DNA of 64,000 nt. It comes from Phycisphaerae bacterium. Its GTDB lineage: Bacteria; Planctomycetota; Phycisphaerae; Sedimentisphaerales; Anaerobacaceae. The DNA is taken from assembly GCA_017993835.1 (NCBI GenBank), contig JAGOLX010000004.1, positions 124,001 to 188,000 of the forward strand. Reading direction: 5' to 3'. Shown piece by piece: positions 35,344 to 44,750 of the stretch (position 1 is its first letter; each line of letters opens with the position of its first letter). The notes below the pieces were generated by a model that saw only the letters and a list, made by a program, of their open reading frames with translations, did not search any database and was not told where the DNA came from. The position numbers and the translations under genes were made by a program.

Positions 35344-36690
35344 CTACCGCGAACGGGGCTTACGCCGGGGCCGGGACCAAGCCGGCTGCGGCGAGGGACG
35401 TTCGAGGTGGAACGCCTCGATGAGATCGTCGATGATCTCCTTCGACATGGCGACGTGGCCCCCGATCGGCTGGGCGTCCAGAACCGCCTCCGCGGAGTGC
35501 TCCAGCACCTCCAGCTTGTCGAAGGCCGCCAGAACGCTCTCGCCGACGACCATGACGCCGTTGTTGCACAGCACCGCGGCGGGGCTTTGCAGAGTCAGCG
35601 CCCGCGAGAGCGTCGCGAGGTCGTTGAACACCGTCTCGAACGGCAGCAGGCCGACTTCGCGGACGAAGACATAACTCTCAGGGATCGTGCACGTGTCGAT
35701 GGTCCGATGGCAGACGCCGAAGGCCATCGCATTGATCGGGCAGGCGTTGATGATCGCCCCCACCTTGGGTTGGGCGTCGTAGATCGCCTGGTGGGAGAAG
35801 ACCGCCCGACTCGGGTGCTTGCCGAACTCCTTCTTACCCTTGCGGATCATGACCAGCTCTTCGGGCAGCACCGAGTGGCGGTCCAGCGGGTACGGCGTGA
35901 TGAGGAACTTCTCGTTGTCGATTCGGGCGGAGAACGTCCCGGTTGTCGTGGTCAGCAGACCTTGGCGATACCCCCGCTCGATAAACTTGCAGAGCTGGTT
36001 TCGGAGGTCCTTCTCGCGGATGGTCATCATGGTCGGATCGTACTCGAACGAGTCGATCGGCACGTCGCTCTTGCTCTGGAGCTGAAGCTGCTGATCGGTC
36101 AGGTACTTCGGCTCTCCGATGGTGTGGGCCTTGATGAGGACCTTGCAGCAGACTTCGAGCGTCTCGAACTTCTGGAAGGCGTCCTGGAGGGTGGCACCGC
36201 CGCAACAGACGCCGTGGTTCTCGAGGATCACACTGTCGAAGCCCTCGACGAACTTCTGTGCGATCTTGTTGCCGAGGTCCTCGCTGCCGGGCGTACCGTA
36301 CGGCGCGAACGCCACCGCGCCGTTCGACCGCCAGGCCTGATGGAACAGCCGGGTATTCGGGACCTTGTGCGCGATGCTGAAGGCCACCAAGGCCATCGGA
36401 TGGGCGTGGACTACCGCCCGCAGGTCCCGCCGGACCGCGTAGATCGCCTTGTGGAAGGGGTATTCCGAGGAGGGTTTGTGCAATCCCTCGATCCGCCCGT
36501 CGGCGCGAACGCAGACGATGTCGTTGGGCGTGAGCGTGCCCTTGTCGACGCCGGTCGGCGTGATCCACATGTCTCCGTTCTCGTCGAGGATCGAGAGGTT
36601 CCCGCCGGAGGTTGTCGTCATCTTGTATCGATAGATCCGCTGCATCGTGAGCACGAGCTCATCGCGCGGGTGCATGTACTCGTATCGCAT
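35344..36690 (-). CDS. Tandem class II aldolase/adducin domain protein
   Basis: A 448-residue protein with two class II aldolase domains. The first (about 10-210) has the phosphate-loop TTTSGGNLS, the zinc motif HAHP and LENHG, all consistent with an active L-fuculose/L-rhamnulose phosphate aldolase-like site. The second (about 225-420) keeps the fold (TTTTGTFSARI, LCNNGVMVVG) but the HxH motif has become NACP, so it is probably structural only. Substrate is likely a sugar phosphate. The ATG at 36690 is chosen for the AAGGACT site; upstream frames lack one. Confidence 0.85.
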   Translation of the reverse strand: MRYEYMHPRDELVLTMQRIYRYKMTTTSGGNLSILDENGDMWITPTGVDKGTLTPNDIVCVRADGRIEGLHKPSSEYPFHKAIYAVRRDLRAVVHAHPMALVAFSIAHKVPNTRLFHQAWRSNGAVAFAPYGTPGSEDLGNKIAQKFVEGFDSVILENHGVCCGGATLQDAFQKFETLEVCCKVLIKAHTIGEPKYLTDQQLQLQSKSDVPIDSFEYDPTMMTIREKDLRNQLCKFIERGYRQGLLTTTTGTFSARIDNEKFLITPYPLDRHSVLPEELVMIRKGKKEFGKHPSRAVFSHQAIYDAQPKVGAIINACPINAMAFGVCHRTIDTCTIPESYVFVREVGLLPFETVFNDLATLSRALTLQSPAAVLCNNGVMVVGESVLAAFDKLEVLEHSAEAVLDAQPIGGHVAMSKEIIDDLIEAFHLERPSPQPAWSRPRRKPRSR

Positions 36691-36887
36691 AATCAGTCCT
36701 TGTTCGAAAGCAACCAGACTTCCCACCCCAGCCGGGCCTCGATTCACCGACATCCCGGCCAGCATTTACATGGAGTTTACAGCGTCCTTTTGTAACCCCT
36801 GTGGCATTCGAACGTCAATACGTTAGAATGGAACGCGTCGTTTCGCTCCGGACATAGCTGCGACAGATATTGGCGAGGGCTCGAGGG

Positions 36888-38861
36888 ATGGTCATCACAG
36901 TATTGACGGCAATCCTGCTCACGGCCGCCGACCGGGCCTGGACGCCGGTCCTCACAGAGGAACTCAATTCCCCACTGCCCATCCCCGGCAGCAAGGACGG
37001 CGTGGTCTCGCGGCTGCAGTTCACGGACGCGCTGGGCGAGCCGCTGCCCGGAGCCACCGTGGAGATCTGGGTCACCCGGCGCGATGGCTCCCGAATCTGC
37101 CTGGGCCGAACGGCACTGGACTCCGCCGGCGGTCTGGCGTGCAAGACATCGCCGGACGACCTTCGCTTCGCGGAGTTTGTCGTATCCCATGCCGATTACG
37201 GCTGCGCCCAAGTCCGACAGCCGTTCGAGCCCAACGCTGCAATCGTCACACCGTTGGTCCGCACAGGGACGGTCGCCGCGGATCGCGCGATTTGGGGGCG
37301 CGTGGTGGACCCAAACGGCTCGCCCGTAGCTGGGGCGATCATCCACTGCCCGTATGTCCGTACGCTCGGCGAGGGCCTGATCAACGCGACCAACGAGACC
37401 CCGCAGGGCGTCACGGACGCCAACGGCGCCTTCTCGTTCTACATGCCCAATCGCAGGAACCGGGACGACCGAGGCGAACTGATCCCGCCGAAATCACGGT
37501 ACTGCGTGCGAATCGAGCCCCCGAAGGCACTCCGATTGCTTCCCTATGTCGAACCAATCGAGAATGGACGGGAATCGCTGATCGTTCTCGAACGCGGCGA
37601 CCGTCTGCGACAACTGCGTTTTGAGGATCCCAATGGGGGAATCACCGATCCGACGAAGCTCCGGACGATCACCGTCTCCCTGCGGCGACCCGGCCGCAAC
37701 GTCATAACGCTCTGCTATGACGACTGGAAGGACGGCACACCGCTCGTTCCGGGCACCTACGAAGCGTCGATGCGAGGATCGGGCGAGGAATCTCGGTTTG
37801 AACCGGTGGAAGTAACGCAAGACAGCCCGGAGGAGGTGATCTTCCGACTGCCTGCGCCGGTCACGTACTACGGTCGCGTCGTGCACGGCCTGACCGGCCG
37901 GCCCATGCCCGGCGCATTCGTGCTGGCGATGAACGCCAACGCCGAGGAGCGACTCTGCGACCTCACGACCGAGCAATGGGACATACTACACAGCCTCGCA
38001 GGCAATCCGACGCAGGACGACCCCGCCCTCGGCCCGCTGCGCAAGATCTACGGCTTCACCAGACTGGTCAGGACAGACGCCACGGGCGGTTACGGCATTG
38101 CCCTGGAGGCGGACGAATCTCTCTATGGATTCGTCGCCTTCGCACGGGATTACCTGGCCGTGATGCAGCGAAGGCACGCATTGGAGGCCGACGCGGACCG
38201 ATTCGCCGAGGTCCCGACGATCAAGCTCTTTCCCGCGGCTACGGTCTTCGTCGAAACAGTGATCGACAAGGAACACCCCTCGATCATGCCAAAATGGGAG
38301 ATCGACGAGCAATCGCGACCTGCGTGGGTCGGGGAACTGCTGGCCATCGACAACGACCGCGAGAGTTCCCTGGAATACGATGATTGGCTGGAACCCAACG
38401 CGCGACAGGCCGTCTCCGTGCCGGCTGGCGTCAGTCTGCGATTAAGACTCGAGACGCCATACGACGACGAGTTCTGCCCGGCTGTGATCCCGCAGGAGAT
38501 CCACCTTGCCCAGGGACAGACCGCCAACCTCGGGCAAGTCGTCTTCGAACGGGCGATTTCCGTTCAGGTCAAGGCGGTGGATGCGACCGGGCAGGCTCAG
38601 GAAGGCATACCGATACGCAGCGTGCAAACTCGCGCGGGCGAGCGACCTTGCTGGAGCGTCGTACACAACACGGACGAGCGGGGTGTCGCCAGGTTCTACC
38701 TCATCCCGAATTCCTCCGGCTCATTCGGTGTGCTCTATCACAACGACGACGGCGTCCATCTGACAGAAACGCTGGACTACAAGGTGGGGGGACCGGAGGA
38801 CGCCGGACGCGAATTCGTCCTGCAACTGTCGGACGAGATGCTCACGTATCTGCTGCAGTAA
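36888..38861 (+). CDS. Secreted protein with carboxypeptidase-regulatory-like domains
   Basis: This encodes 657 residues. A leader (MVITVLTAILLTAADRAW) is followed by several Ig-like beta-sandwich units resembling carboxypeptidase regulatory domains, with Gly-Arg-Val-Val-(D/H) and 'pvpGA.V' signatures (AIWGRVVDPNGSPVAGAIIH; YYGRVVHGLTGRPMPGAFVL; FTDALGEPLPGATVEIWVTR). No catalytic domain is evident. It probably acts in adhesion or a surface scaffold. ATG 36888 has a GAGGG site 8 bases before it; a TTG at 36870 is the alternative. Confidence 0.7.
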   Translation: MVITVLTAILLTAADRAWTPVLTEELNSPLPIPGSKDGVVSRLQFTDALGEPLPGATVEIWVTRRDGSRICLGRTALDSAGGLACKTSPDDLRFAEFVVSHADYGCAQVRQPFEPNAAIVTPLVRTGTVAADRAIWGRVVDPNGSPVAGAIIHCPYVRTLGEGLINATNETPQGVTDANGAFSFYMPNRRNRDDRGELIPPKSRYCVRIEPPKALRLLPYVEPIENGRESLIVLERGDRLRQLRFEDPNGGITDPTKLRTITVSLRRPGRNVITLCYDDWKDGTPLVPGTYEASMRGSGEESRFEPVEVTQDSPEEVIFRLPAPVTYYGRVVHGLTGRPMPGAFVLAMNANAEERLCDLTTEQWDILHSLAGNPTQDDPALGPLRKIYGFTRLVRTDATGGYGIALEADESLYGFVAFARDYLAVMQRRHALEADADRFAEVPTIKLFPAATVFVETVIDKEHPSIMPKWEIDEQSRPAWVGELLAIDNDRESSLEYDDWLEPNARQAVSVPAGVSLRLRLETPYDDEFCPAVIPQEIHLAQGQTANLGQVVFERAISVQVKAVDATGQAQEGIPIRSVQTRAGERPCWSVVHNTDERGVARFYLIPNSSGSFGVLYHNDDGVHLTETLDYKVGGPEDAGREFVLQLSDEMLTYLLQ

Positions 38862-38875
38862 GCGGCAGCGGCGCA

Positions 38876-38920
38876 AGAAAACGCCCCGGCCGACGGCTAA
38901 GCCGACCGGGGCGTATTTGC
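38876..38920. terminator. Bidirectional terminator between convergent genes
   Basis: ACGCCCCGG (38881-38889) pairs with CCGGGGCGT (38906-38914), with an inner CGGCtaaGCCG stem. It is flanked by aaaa on the left and a short T-rich stretch on the right, so it can serve both the plus-strand gene ending at 38861 and the minus-strand gene ending at 38950. Confidence 0.75.
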
Positions 38921-38949
38921 TCCTCGACAGGATACGGGGATAGAGACCC

Positions 38950-40341
38950 TTAGTACTCCCGGTCCTTCACAATGCCCGGCTGCGGGACGGGGTAGCGACC
39001 GTTGGCATCGGGCTGCAGCGGCGCCGGCGAATCCATCGTCAGCTTGTCCAGACCCGGGGCCATTTCATGCGGGCAGTTGAGCATTTGCTCGAACGTGATC
39101 TCCTGGCCCGTGTGGGCGGACATTCGGCCCATGCTCGTCACCAGACTGCACTCAACACCGTACTTGGTCTCATTGTACGGCTTATCGGCGCGGATGGCAT
39201 CGACCAGGTCGTTCCACTCGTTCTGGTACGGGTCCCGCTGGTCCATGGGGATCTTCGATTCCCAGATCGCGTTCGCCCTCGTCGGCTCCTGGCCCTTGTG
39301 AATGCTGGAAGGCAAGCCGCAGTCACCGCTCTTGGACGCGATGGCCACGCCCTTCGTGCCGTGTACGTAGCTCGCATAGGGGCTGGCACAGTTGTTCATG
39401 CAGCGACCGTCGAAGAAGAACTTCGAGCCGTCGGCATAAGTGTACTCGACGGAGTAGATGTCGAAGTTCTGGTCCACGTAGGTGATGCCTTCGGGACTCT
39501 GGCGATAGTGCCTGCCGCCCAAGCCCAGCGCCTTGACCGGCCACTCGCCCTTGATCCACCCCAGATGGTCAATGATGTGGATGTAGAAGTCGCTGAAATT
39601 GCCGCCGCTGGCCCAGATGAAGCTGTGGAAGCGTCTCACCTGGTAGCAGAGATCACTGATGTCGGCCGGCTTCGGCGGGGAGCTGAAGAACCCGGCGGGG
39701 CCGTGCATGCGGTAACCGCGTTGCAGAATGACATCGCCGATCTCGCCGTCCTGGACGCGTTTGACCAGTTCCGCGAGCGCCCGGCTGTGACGGGACATCA
39801 GACCGACGCCGACCTTCAGATTCTTGGCCGAGGCCTGTTCGGCCAGTTCGAGCATCCGCTTACTGGTCGGGCCGTCCACGGTGACCGGCTTCTCCATGAA
39901 GACGTTGAGTTTCTTCTCGATGGCGTAGGTGAAATGAACCCAGCGAAAGGCCGGCGGAGTTGCTAGGATCACAATGTCGCCTGGCCGCAGGCAATCCATC
40001 GCCTTGCGGTACGAGTCGAACCCAAGGAACTTGCGGTCGTCGGGCACATCCACCTTATCCTTGAAGTCCCCTTTCAGACCCGCGTAGCTGTCCTTGAGCC
40101 GGTTCTCGAAGGCATCGGCCATGGCAACCAGCTTGATCGGACCTTTCTTCACGTTCATGGCGTTGGCCGCCGCACCCGTGCCTCGCCCGCCGCAGCCGAC
40201 CAGGGCCACCTGGATCGTGTTGTTCTCGCCGGCATACATCCGGGGGGTAATCCCCGCCGCAACCGCCGACACGGCGGCCAGTCGGCCGGTGTCCTTCAAG
40301 AATTCGCGGCGTGACGTGCCTTTCCGATTGATTTCACTCAT
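38950..40341 (-). CDS. Gfo/Idh/MocA family oxidoreductase, Tat-exported
   Basis: This encodes 463 residues. The twin-arginine leader reads TSRREFLKDTGRLAAVSAV. The Rossmann motif is VGCGGRGTG, and the catalytic segment KKLNVFMEKPVTVDGP has the EKP triad. A large C-terminal substrate domain follows. AGGAGAT lies before the ATG. It is divergent from the mannitol-1-phosphate dehydrogenase gene, 236 bases apart. Substrate is probably a sugar or sugar acid; the export signal argues for periplasmic action. Confidence 0.93.
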   Translation of the reverse strand: MSEINRKGTSRREFLKDTGRLAAVSAVAAGITPRMYAGENNTIQVALVGCGGRGTGAAANAMNVKKGPIKLVAMADAFENRLKDSYAGLKGDFKDKVDVPDDRKFLGFDSYRKAMDCLRPGDIVILATPPAFRWVHFTYAIEKKLNVFMEKPVTVDGPTSKRMLELAEQASAKNLKVGVGLMSRHSRALAELVKRVQDGEIGDVILQRGYRMHGPAGFFSSPPKPADISDLCYQVRRFHSFIWASGGNFSDFYIHIIDHLGWIKGEWPVKALGLGGRHYRQSPEGITYVDQNFDIYSVEYTYADGSKFFFDGRCMNNCASPYASYVHGTKGVAIASKSGDCGLPSSIHKGQEPTRANAIWESKIPMDQRDPYQNEWNDLVDAIRADKPYNETKYGVECSLVTSMGRMSAHTGQEITFEQMLNCPHEMAPGLDKLTMDSPAPLQPDANGRYPVPQPGIVKDREY

Positions 40342-40577
40342 AGTGATCTCCTGTCACGATTGGACTTGCCTTGGCCCTCGTTGTTGCACATTCGCGACCC
40401 TGGCCATGGGATCCCGATCAAATGCCTTTTCGACAGCCACAGAACTCTGTGCCCCTGCCGATCCGTCATTATCCGCCATCCGCAGGATTTCGACAAGCAT
40501 TTTCCCCAGAGCAATGTGTACAATGACCCCGTCGTCGATTGCAGGTCGTCAGGAGTCCCGCGGGTCCTATTCGTCGT

Positions 40578-41777
40578 ATGAAATACAAGAACATCGCCGT
40601 CCAGTTCGGAGCCGGCAATATCGGCCGAGGGCTCATGGGCCACCTCTTCTGGCAAGCGGGTCTGGAGACGGTCTTCGTAAACCGCAGCGCCTCCCACGCG
40701 GACCGCTTGAACCGGCGCGGCGGTTATCCTCTTCGCATCCTGGACGCGTACTCCCAGAGCGTCCGCGAGCTGACCGTCGGGCGGTTTCGGGTGCTCAGCA
40801 CGCATCAGAGCAGCGAGATCGCCGGGGCGATCGCCCAGGCCCGCGTGGCAGCCACCGCGGTGGGAGTCGCCAACCTCGGTTCGATCGCGCCCCTGCTGGC
40901 CCAGGGTCTGTGCAGACGATTCGAGAGGCAGGCGGGACCGCTCGATATCTATCTGTGCGAGAACACGCTCAATGCGGCCGAGCAGCTCTCGCGTGCGGCG
41001 ATGGGCCTGCTCGACGGGCCGGTCCGGTCCTGGGCCGAGACGAACGTCGGTTTCGTCGGCACGTGCCTAGCCGGGATCGTCGGCGGCGACGGCGCCCGCT
41101 CGACGAACGATGATCCGCTCCTGGTGATCGCGGATGCGCATCGCGATGTCCCGTACGACGGCCAGGCCCCCCGCGCCGGCAACCCCGCCATCCAGGGATT
41201 CCATCCCGTGGGCAACTTCCGCGCCGAGGTCGAGCGGAAGATCTTCACGAACAACGTCGGCCACGCCGCACTGGCATACTTGGGCTACCTGAGGGGCCAC
41301 ACGTATATCTACGAGACGTTTGACGATGATTTCGTGCGATCCGTGTTCGACGGCGCCCTGGATGAAACGACCGAGGCGCTGTTGCGACGTTATCCTGCCG
41401 ATCTCGACCGTCGCGAGCATATCGAGTTCCGCAAGGACGTCCGAATCCGCTTCGGCAATCCGCTGCTCAAGGACACGGTCGCGAGGGTCGCCCGGGACCC
41501 GATTCGCAAGCTGGGCCGGGACGATCGGATCGTCGGCGCCGCGGAACTGTGCCGATCCGAGGGGATTTACCCCGATCGCATCGCCACGGTTTGCGCGGCC
41601 GCCTTGCGATACGATCATCCCGAAGATCCCCGCGCGGTCCGCCTGCAGACTATGCTCCGGGAAACAGGCTTGGGCGAGACACTCAGGCAAGTCTGCGGCG
41701 TCGATCCCGCTGACGACTTTGGACGCAAGGTGCTAACCCGCTATCGCGATTTGCCCGCGTCGAAGCTCACCGCCTGA
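40578..41777 (+). CDS. mtlD: Mannitol-1-phosphate 5-dehydrogenase
   Basis: A 399-residue NAD-dependent dehydrogenase interconverting mannitol-1-phosphate and fructose-6-phosphate. The N-terminal Rossmann motif is FGAGNIGRG, and the long-chain mannitol dehydrogenase signature KIFTNNVGHAALAYLGY carries the catalytic lysine, asparagine and histidine. It is slightly longer than the usual 382 residues of enteric MtlD. No mannitol PTS gene is nearby, so mannitol may be made as a compatible solute rather than imported (inference). No clear ribosome site precedes the ATG at 40578. The 3' end overlaps the convergent GH28-like gene by 11 bases. Confidence 0.9.
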   Translation: MKYKNIAVQFGAGNIGRGLMGHLFWQAGLETVFVNRSASHADRLNRRGGYPLRILDAYSQSVRELTVGRFRVLSTHQSSEIAGAIAQARVAATAVGVANLGSIAPLLAQGLCRRFERQAGPLDIYLCENTLNAAEQLSRAAMGLLDGPVRSWAETNVGFVGTCLAGIVGGDGARSTNDDPLLVIADAHRDVPYDGQAPRAGNPAIQGFHPVGNFRAEVERKIFTNNVGHAALAYLGYLRGHTYIYETFDDDFVRSVFDGALDETTEALLRRYPADLDRREHIEFRKDVRIRFGNPLLKDTVARVARDPIRKLGRDDRIVGAAELCRSEGIYPDRIATVCAAALRYDHPEDPRAVRLQTMLRETGLGETLRQVCGVDPADDFGRKVLTRYRDLPASKLTA

Positions 41778-43227
41778 AGAGGACCTCGTCAGCGTTCTCG
41801 ACGTAGAACCGCCCTTCCTCGGGACTGGCGATCTCGATGCCCTGAATCCACAGGCCGGCGACGGTGACGTTCTCGATCCTGTGCTGGTCGTCGAAACCGC
41901 AGACAAGGGAGAAGGGGAACAGGCCATCGATGACGCGGATGTCCCGGAACACGATGTCGCGGATGTGGCCCCGGGATTTCGCGCACTCCGCCCGCTGCTC
42001 CTCGGGGACGGTCAGGACGCCCTCCCAGGCGCCGTCCAGGGAACGACGCTCGATCTCCCGTGCATCGGTCGGCCGGTCCTGGCTGTGGCGCGATAGGACG
42101 ATCGCCAGGTCGATCAGCTTGCGCCGGGCGTCCTCGACACGGATGTTCTGAAACCGCACGTCGCTGACCGTGGCCTGATCACCGTTGTGAATGCCGAACA
42201 CCGCGCCGTCCTCGACATGAATCACGTCGCAGTCCGTGAAGGCGATGTTCCGGATCTCGTCCGCGCGAAGCTCGAATCCGATCTCCATGGCGTTCCCGCC
42301 CTCGGCGCTCCAGAACACGCAGTCGCTCACTTCCACGTTCCGCGTGCCCGCGTTCGAGCCGTCGCCGAGAGCCTTGACGGCCACGCAGTCGGCCGCAGTT
42401 CGAATGAAGCAGTTGCGAATCCGCACGTTGCGGCTGCGAACGAGGTCGATGCCGTCCCCGTTGTCGCTGGCGCTGAGGATCTTGACGTTGGCAATCGAGA
42501 TGCTGTCCGACCGGATCGGCGCGATCTGCCACGTCGGGCTGTTGCGAAGGATGATGCCCTCCATCGTCACGCCGGAGCAGTCCTCCAGGTGTACGAATCG
42601 CTGGGAACCGGACTTCACGAAGCCTCGCATCTCCGTGCCGTCCAGGATCCCCCGGCCCAGCACTTTGATGTTTCGGCTCCCCCTCGCCAGGATGGCGCCG
42701 TGGACAATCGCCCCCCCGCCGATGTACGCCGTCTCGTTGTCGCGCAGCTCGATCACGCCGGGCGAGTGGACCTTGCCGGCCGCGAAGTAACGGACACCCG
42801 GCGCATCCGGCTTGGGCCGATTCGTCTCCGGGGGATTGGCAAACAGAAAGAGCGGCCTCTGGAGGTCATGGTTGATCTCGATGCTGAAATTGCCCGGCTC
42901 GGAAAGCGAGAAGCGAATCACGTTGCCCTCCAAGGTCGGCCAGATCCCCCAGCTCCTCGGCCGGATGTCCACCGCCTTGACATCCTGTTTCGGCGTGACG
43001 GCCACCTCGACCGTCCCCCAGAAGGAAAAGCTCGCAATCGCTCCGACGGGCAAATCATGCACGAAGACGTCCTGGCCGTCCACCTGGACCTGGTAGCTCG
43101 TCGCGGGTTCTACGCCCTCCGGGGCCGGATAGATCTCCGCCACCGCCTGTACGACCGAGGCGCTGCGCAAGACCTCGACCATCATCGCGAGGGCAACCGC
43201 ACGGACGAAACAGCGACGCGTCAACAT
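41767..43227 (-). CDS. GH28-like right-handed beta-helix protein
   Basis: This encodes 486 residues. A leader beginning MLTRRCFVRAVALAMMVEVL is followed by an N-terminal beta domain and a pectate-lyase/polygalacturonase-type helix. The helix carries repeated coils (NVKILSASDNGDGIDLVRSR, NVRIRNCFIRTAADCVAVK). The DGID aspartate of GH28 is kept, but the next motif, normally DDC, is A-D-C, and the G-H-G motif is not found. Activity may be altered, or it may be a related family. The ATG at 43227 is set by GGAGGTG four to five bases upstream. Confidence 0.8.
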   Translation of the reverse strand: MLTRRCFVRAVALAMMVEVLRSASVVQAVAEIYPAPEGVEPATSYQVQVDGQDVFVHDLPVGAIASFSFWGTVEVAVTPKQDVKAVDIRPRSWGIWPTLEGNVIRFSLSEPGNFSIEINHDLQRPLFLFANPPETNRPKPDAPGVRYFAAGKVHSPGVIELRDNETAYIGGGAIVHGAILARGSRNIKVLGRGILDGTEMRGFVKSGSQRFVHLEDCSGVTMEGIILRNSPTWQIAPIRSDSISIANVKILSASDNGDGIDLVRSRNVRIRNCFIRTAADCVAVKALGDGSNAGTRNVEVSDCVFWSAEGGNAMEIGFELRADEIRNIAFTDCDVIHVEDGAVFGIHNGDQATVSDVRFQNIRVEDARRKLIDLAIVLSRHSQDRPTDAREIERRSLDGAWEGVLTVPEEQRAECAKSRGHIRDIVFRDIRVIDGLFPFSLVCGFDDQHRIENVTVAGLWIQGIEIASPEEGRFYVENADEVLFRR

Positions 43228-43341
43228 ATGCACCTCCGATCCGACTCTCAGCCACTCAGACATATCTACGGCTTCAGAGCGTCAGCGTCAAGACTGAAGG
43301 CCGCGGCGACGGCTCTGGCGGTTGTGCAGACTGAAGAACCC

Positions 43342-44709
43342 TCACCGCAGCATTCTGCGCAGAATCCTCAGGTCCTTCTCGCTCGTCGGCGGAAACCTCC
43401 CTGGGATATCGAACAGCAGAGTCTGACGCAGGACGCTCTTGTGATTCGAAAGAGCATCGAAACCGGCTTTTCCATGATACCGGCCGAAGCCGCTCTTGCC
43501 CACGCCGCCGAAAGGCAGCGCAGGGGCCGTCAGATGGATCACCGTGTCGTTGACACAGACGCCTCCGGATGAGGTCTCGGAGATAATCCTGTTTTGGAGG
43601 TCTCTGCTGCGGGAGAAGACATAGAGTGCGAGCGGTTTGGGCTTTCGGTTGATGAGGGTAAGTGCTTCCGATACGTCTGCGAACTCCAGAACCGGAAGAA
43701 GCGGACCGAAGATCTCCTCCTCCATGATTCTCCCATCTTCAGGAACATCTCCGATCAGAGTCGGTGATATGTACAGCCTCTGACGATCCACCTTCCCGCC
43801 CAGAATCACCCTTCCTTCCTTCATGAGATCGTTCAAGCGGTCGAAGTGCCTCTCGTTGATGATCCTCCCATAGTCCTGGCTCTGTTGAGGGTCTGCACCG
43901 TAGAACTTCAGAACGCACGCTCCGATGCGTGCGATCAGTTCGTCCTTCACACCTTTCTGCACAAGGAGATAGTCGGGAGCCACGCACGTCTGGCCTGCAT
44001 TGAGGAACTTGCCCCAGGTGATGCGCTTGGCCGTCCTGTCGATGTCACAGTCTGCGGCGACGATGCACGGGCTCTTGCCTCCGAGTTCCAGTGTGACCGG
44101 CGTTATTCTCTGTGCCGCGACGGTCATCACGATCCGGGCGATTCGCTCTGAGCCTGTGTAGAAGATATGGTCCCATCCCGCGCGGAGCAACGCCTCCGAG
44201 GCGTCCGGACCACCGCAGACCACAGACACGAACGTCTCATCGAAGCACTCGGAGATCATCTGCGAGAGGATTCGCTCCGTGTTTGCGGCAACCTCCGACG
44301 GCTTCACAACGGCGCAGTTCCCGGCGGCGATGCACGCGACGAGAGGCAGGATCGCCAAGGCAAACGGGTAGTTCCACGGCGAGATCACCAGACATACCCC
44401 AAGCGGCTCCGGAACGACGCGGCATCGAGACAGAGGAAATAGCTTCGGCCCAGGAACCCGCCGCGGTTTCATCCACTTCAGCAGATGCCTTCGCACGTAC
44501 GTGATTTCCGCCCGGCACAGGCCCACTTCCGTGGCATACCCTTGGACCTTGGACTTGCCCAGGTCAGCCGTCAGTGCCGCGAGGATATCCTCCTGGCGGT
44601 CGCAGATCGCTTCGGCCAAACGCTTGAGCATCCTGTCGCGAAAGGCGAAGGACCTCGTGCCGCCGGAAGCGAAGAAACGCCGCTGTTCCTCAACAGGACT
44701 GCTCATCAT
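43342..44709 (-). CDS. Aldehyde dehydrogenase
   Basis: A 455-residue NAD(P)-dependent aldehyde dehydrogenase of the short, membrane-associated (AlkH/ALDH3-like) branch. The NAD motif FYTGSE, the general base in LELGGKSP and the nucleophile in NAGQTCVAPDY are present, and PFGGVGKSGFGRYHG is typical of ALDH3. AAGGAG precedes the ATG. It sits 41 bases downstream of the AlgJ-like gene, so it is probably the last gene of the acetylation operon; a functional link is unclear. Confidence 0.95.
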   Translation of the reverse strand: MMSSPVEEQRRFFASGGTRSFAFRDRMLKRLAEAICDRQEDILAALTADLGKSKVQGYATEVGLCRAEITYVRRHLLKWMKPRRVPGPKLFPLSRCRVVPEPLGVCLVISPWNYPFALAILPLVACIAAGNCAVVKPSEVAANTERILSQMISECFDETFVSVVCGGPDASEALLRAGWDHIFYTGSERIARIVMTVAAQRITPVTLELGGKSPCIVAADCDIDRTAKRITWGKFLNAGQTCVAPDYLLVQKGVKDELIARIGACVLKFYGADPQQSQDYGRIINERHFDRLNDLMKEGRVILGGKVDRQRLYISPTLIGDVPEDGRIMEEEIFGPLLPVLEFADVSEALTLINRKPKPLALYVFSRSRDLQNRIISETSSGGVCVNDTVIHLTAPALPFGGVGKSGFGRYHGKAGFDALSNHKSVLRQTLLFDIPGRFPPTSEKDLRILRRMLR

Positions 44710-44750
44710 GCCGCTCCTTTTTCCCGGCTATCGGCTTTTCATTCGCGTGT

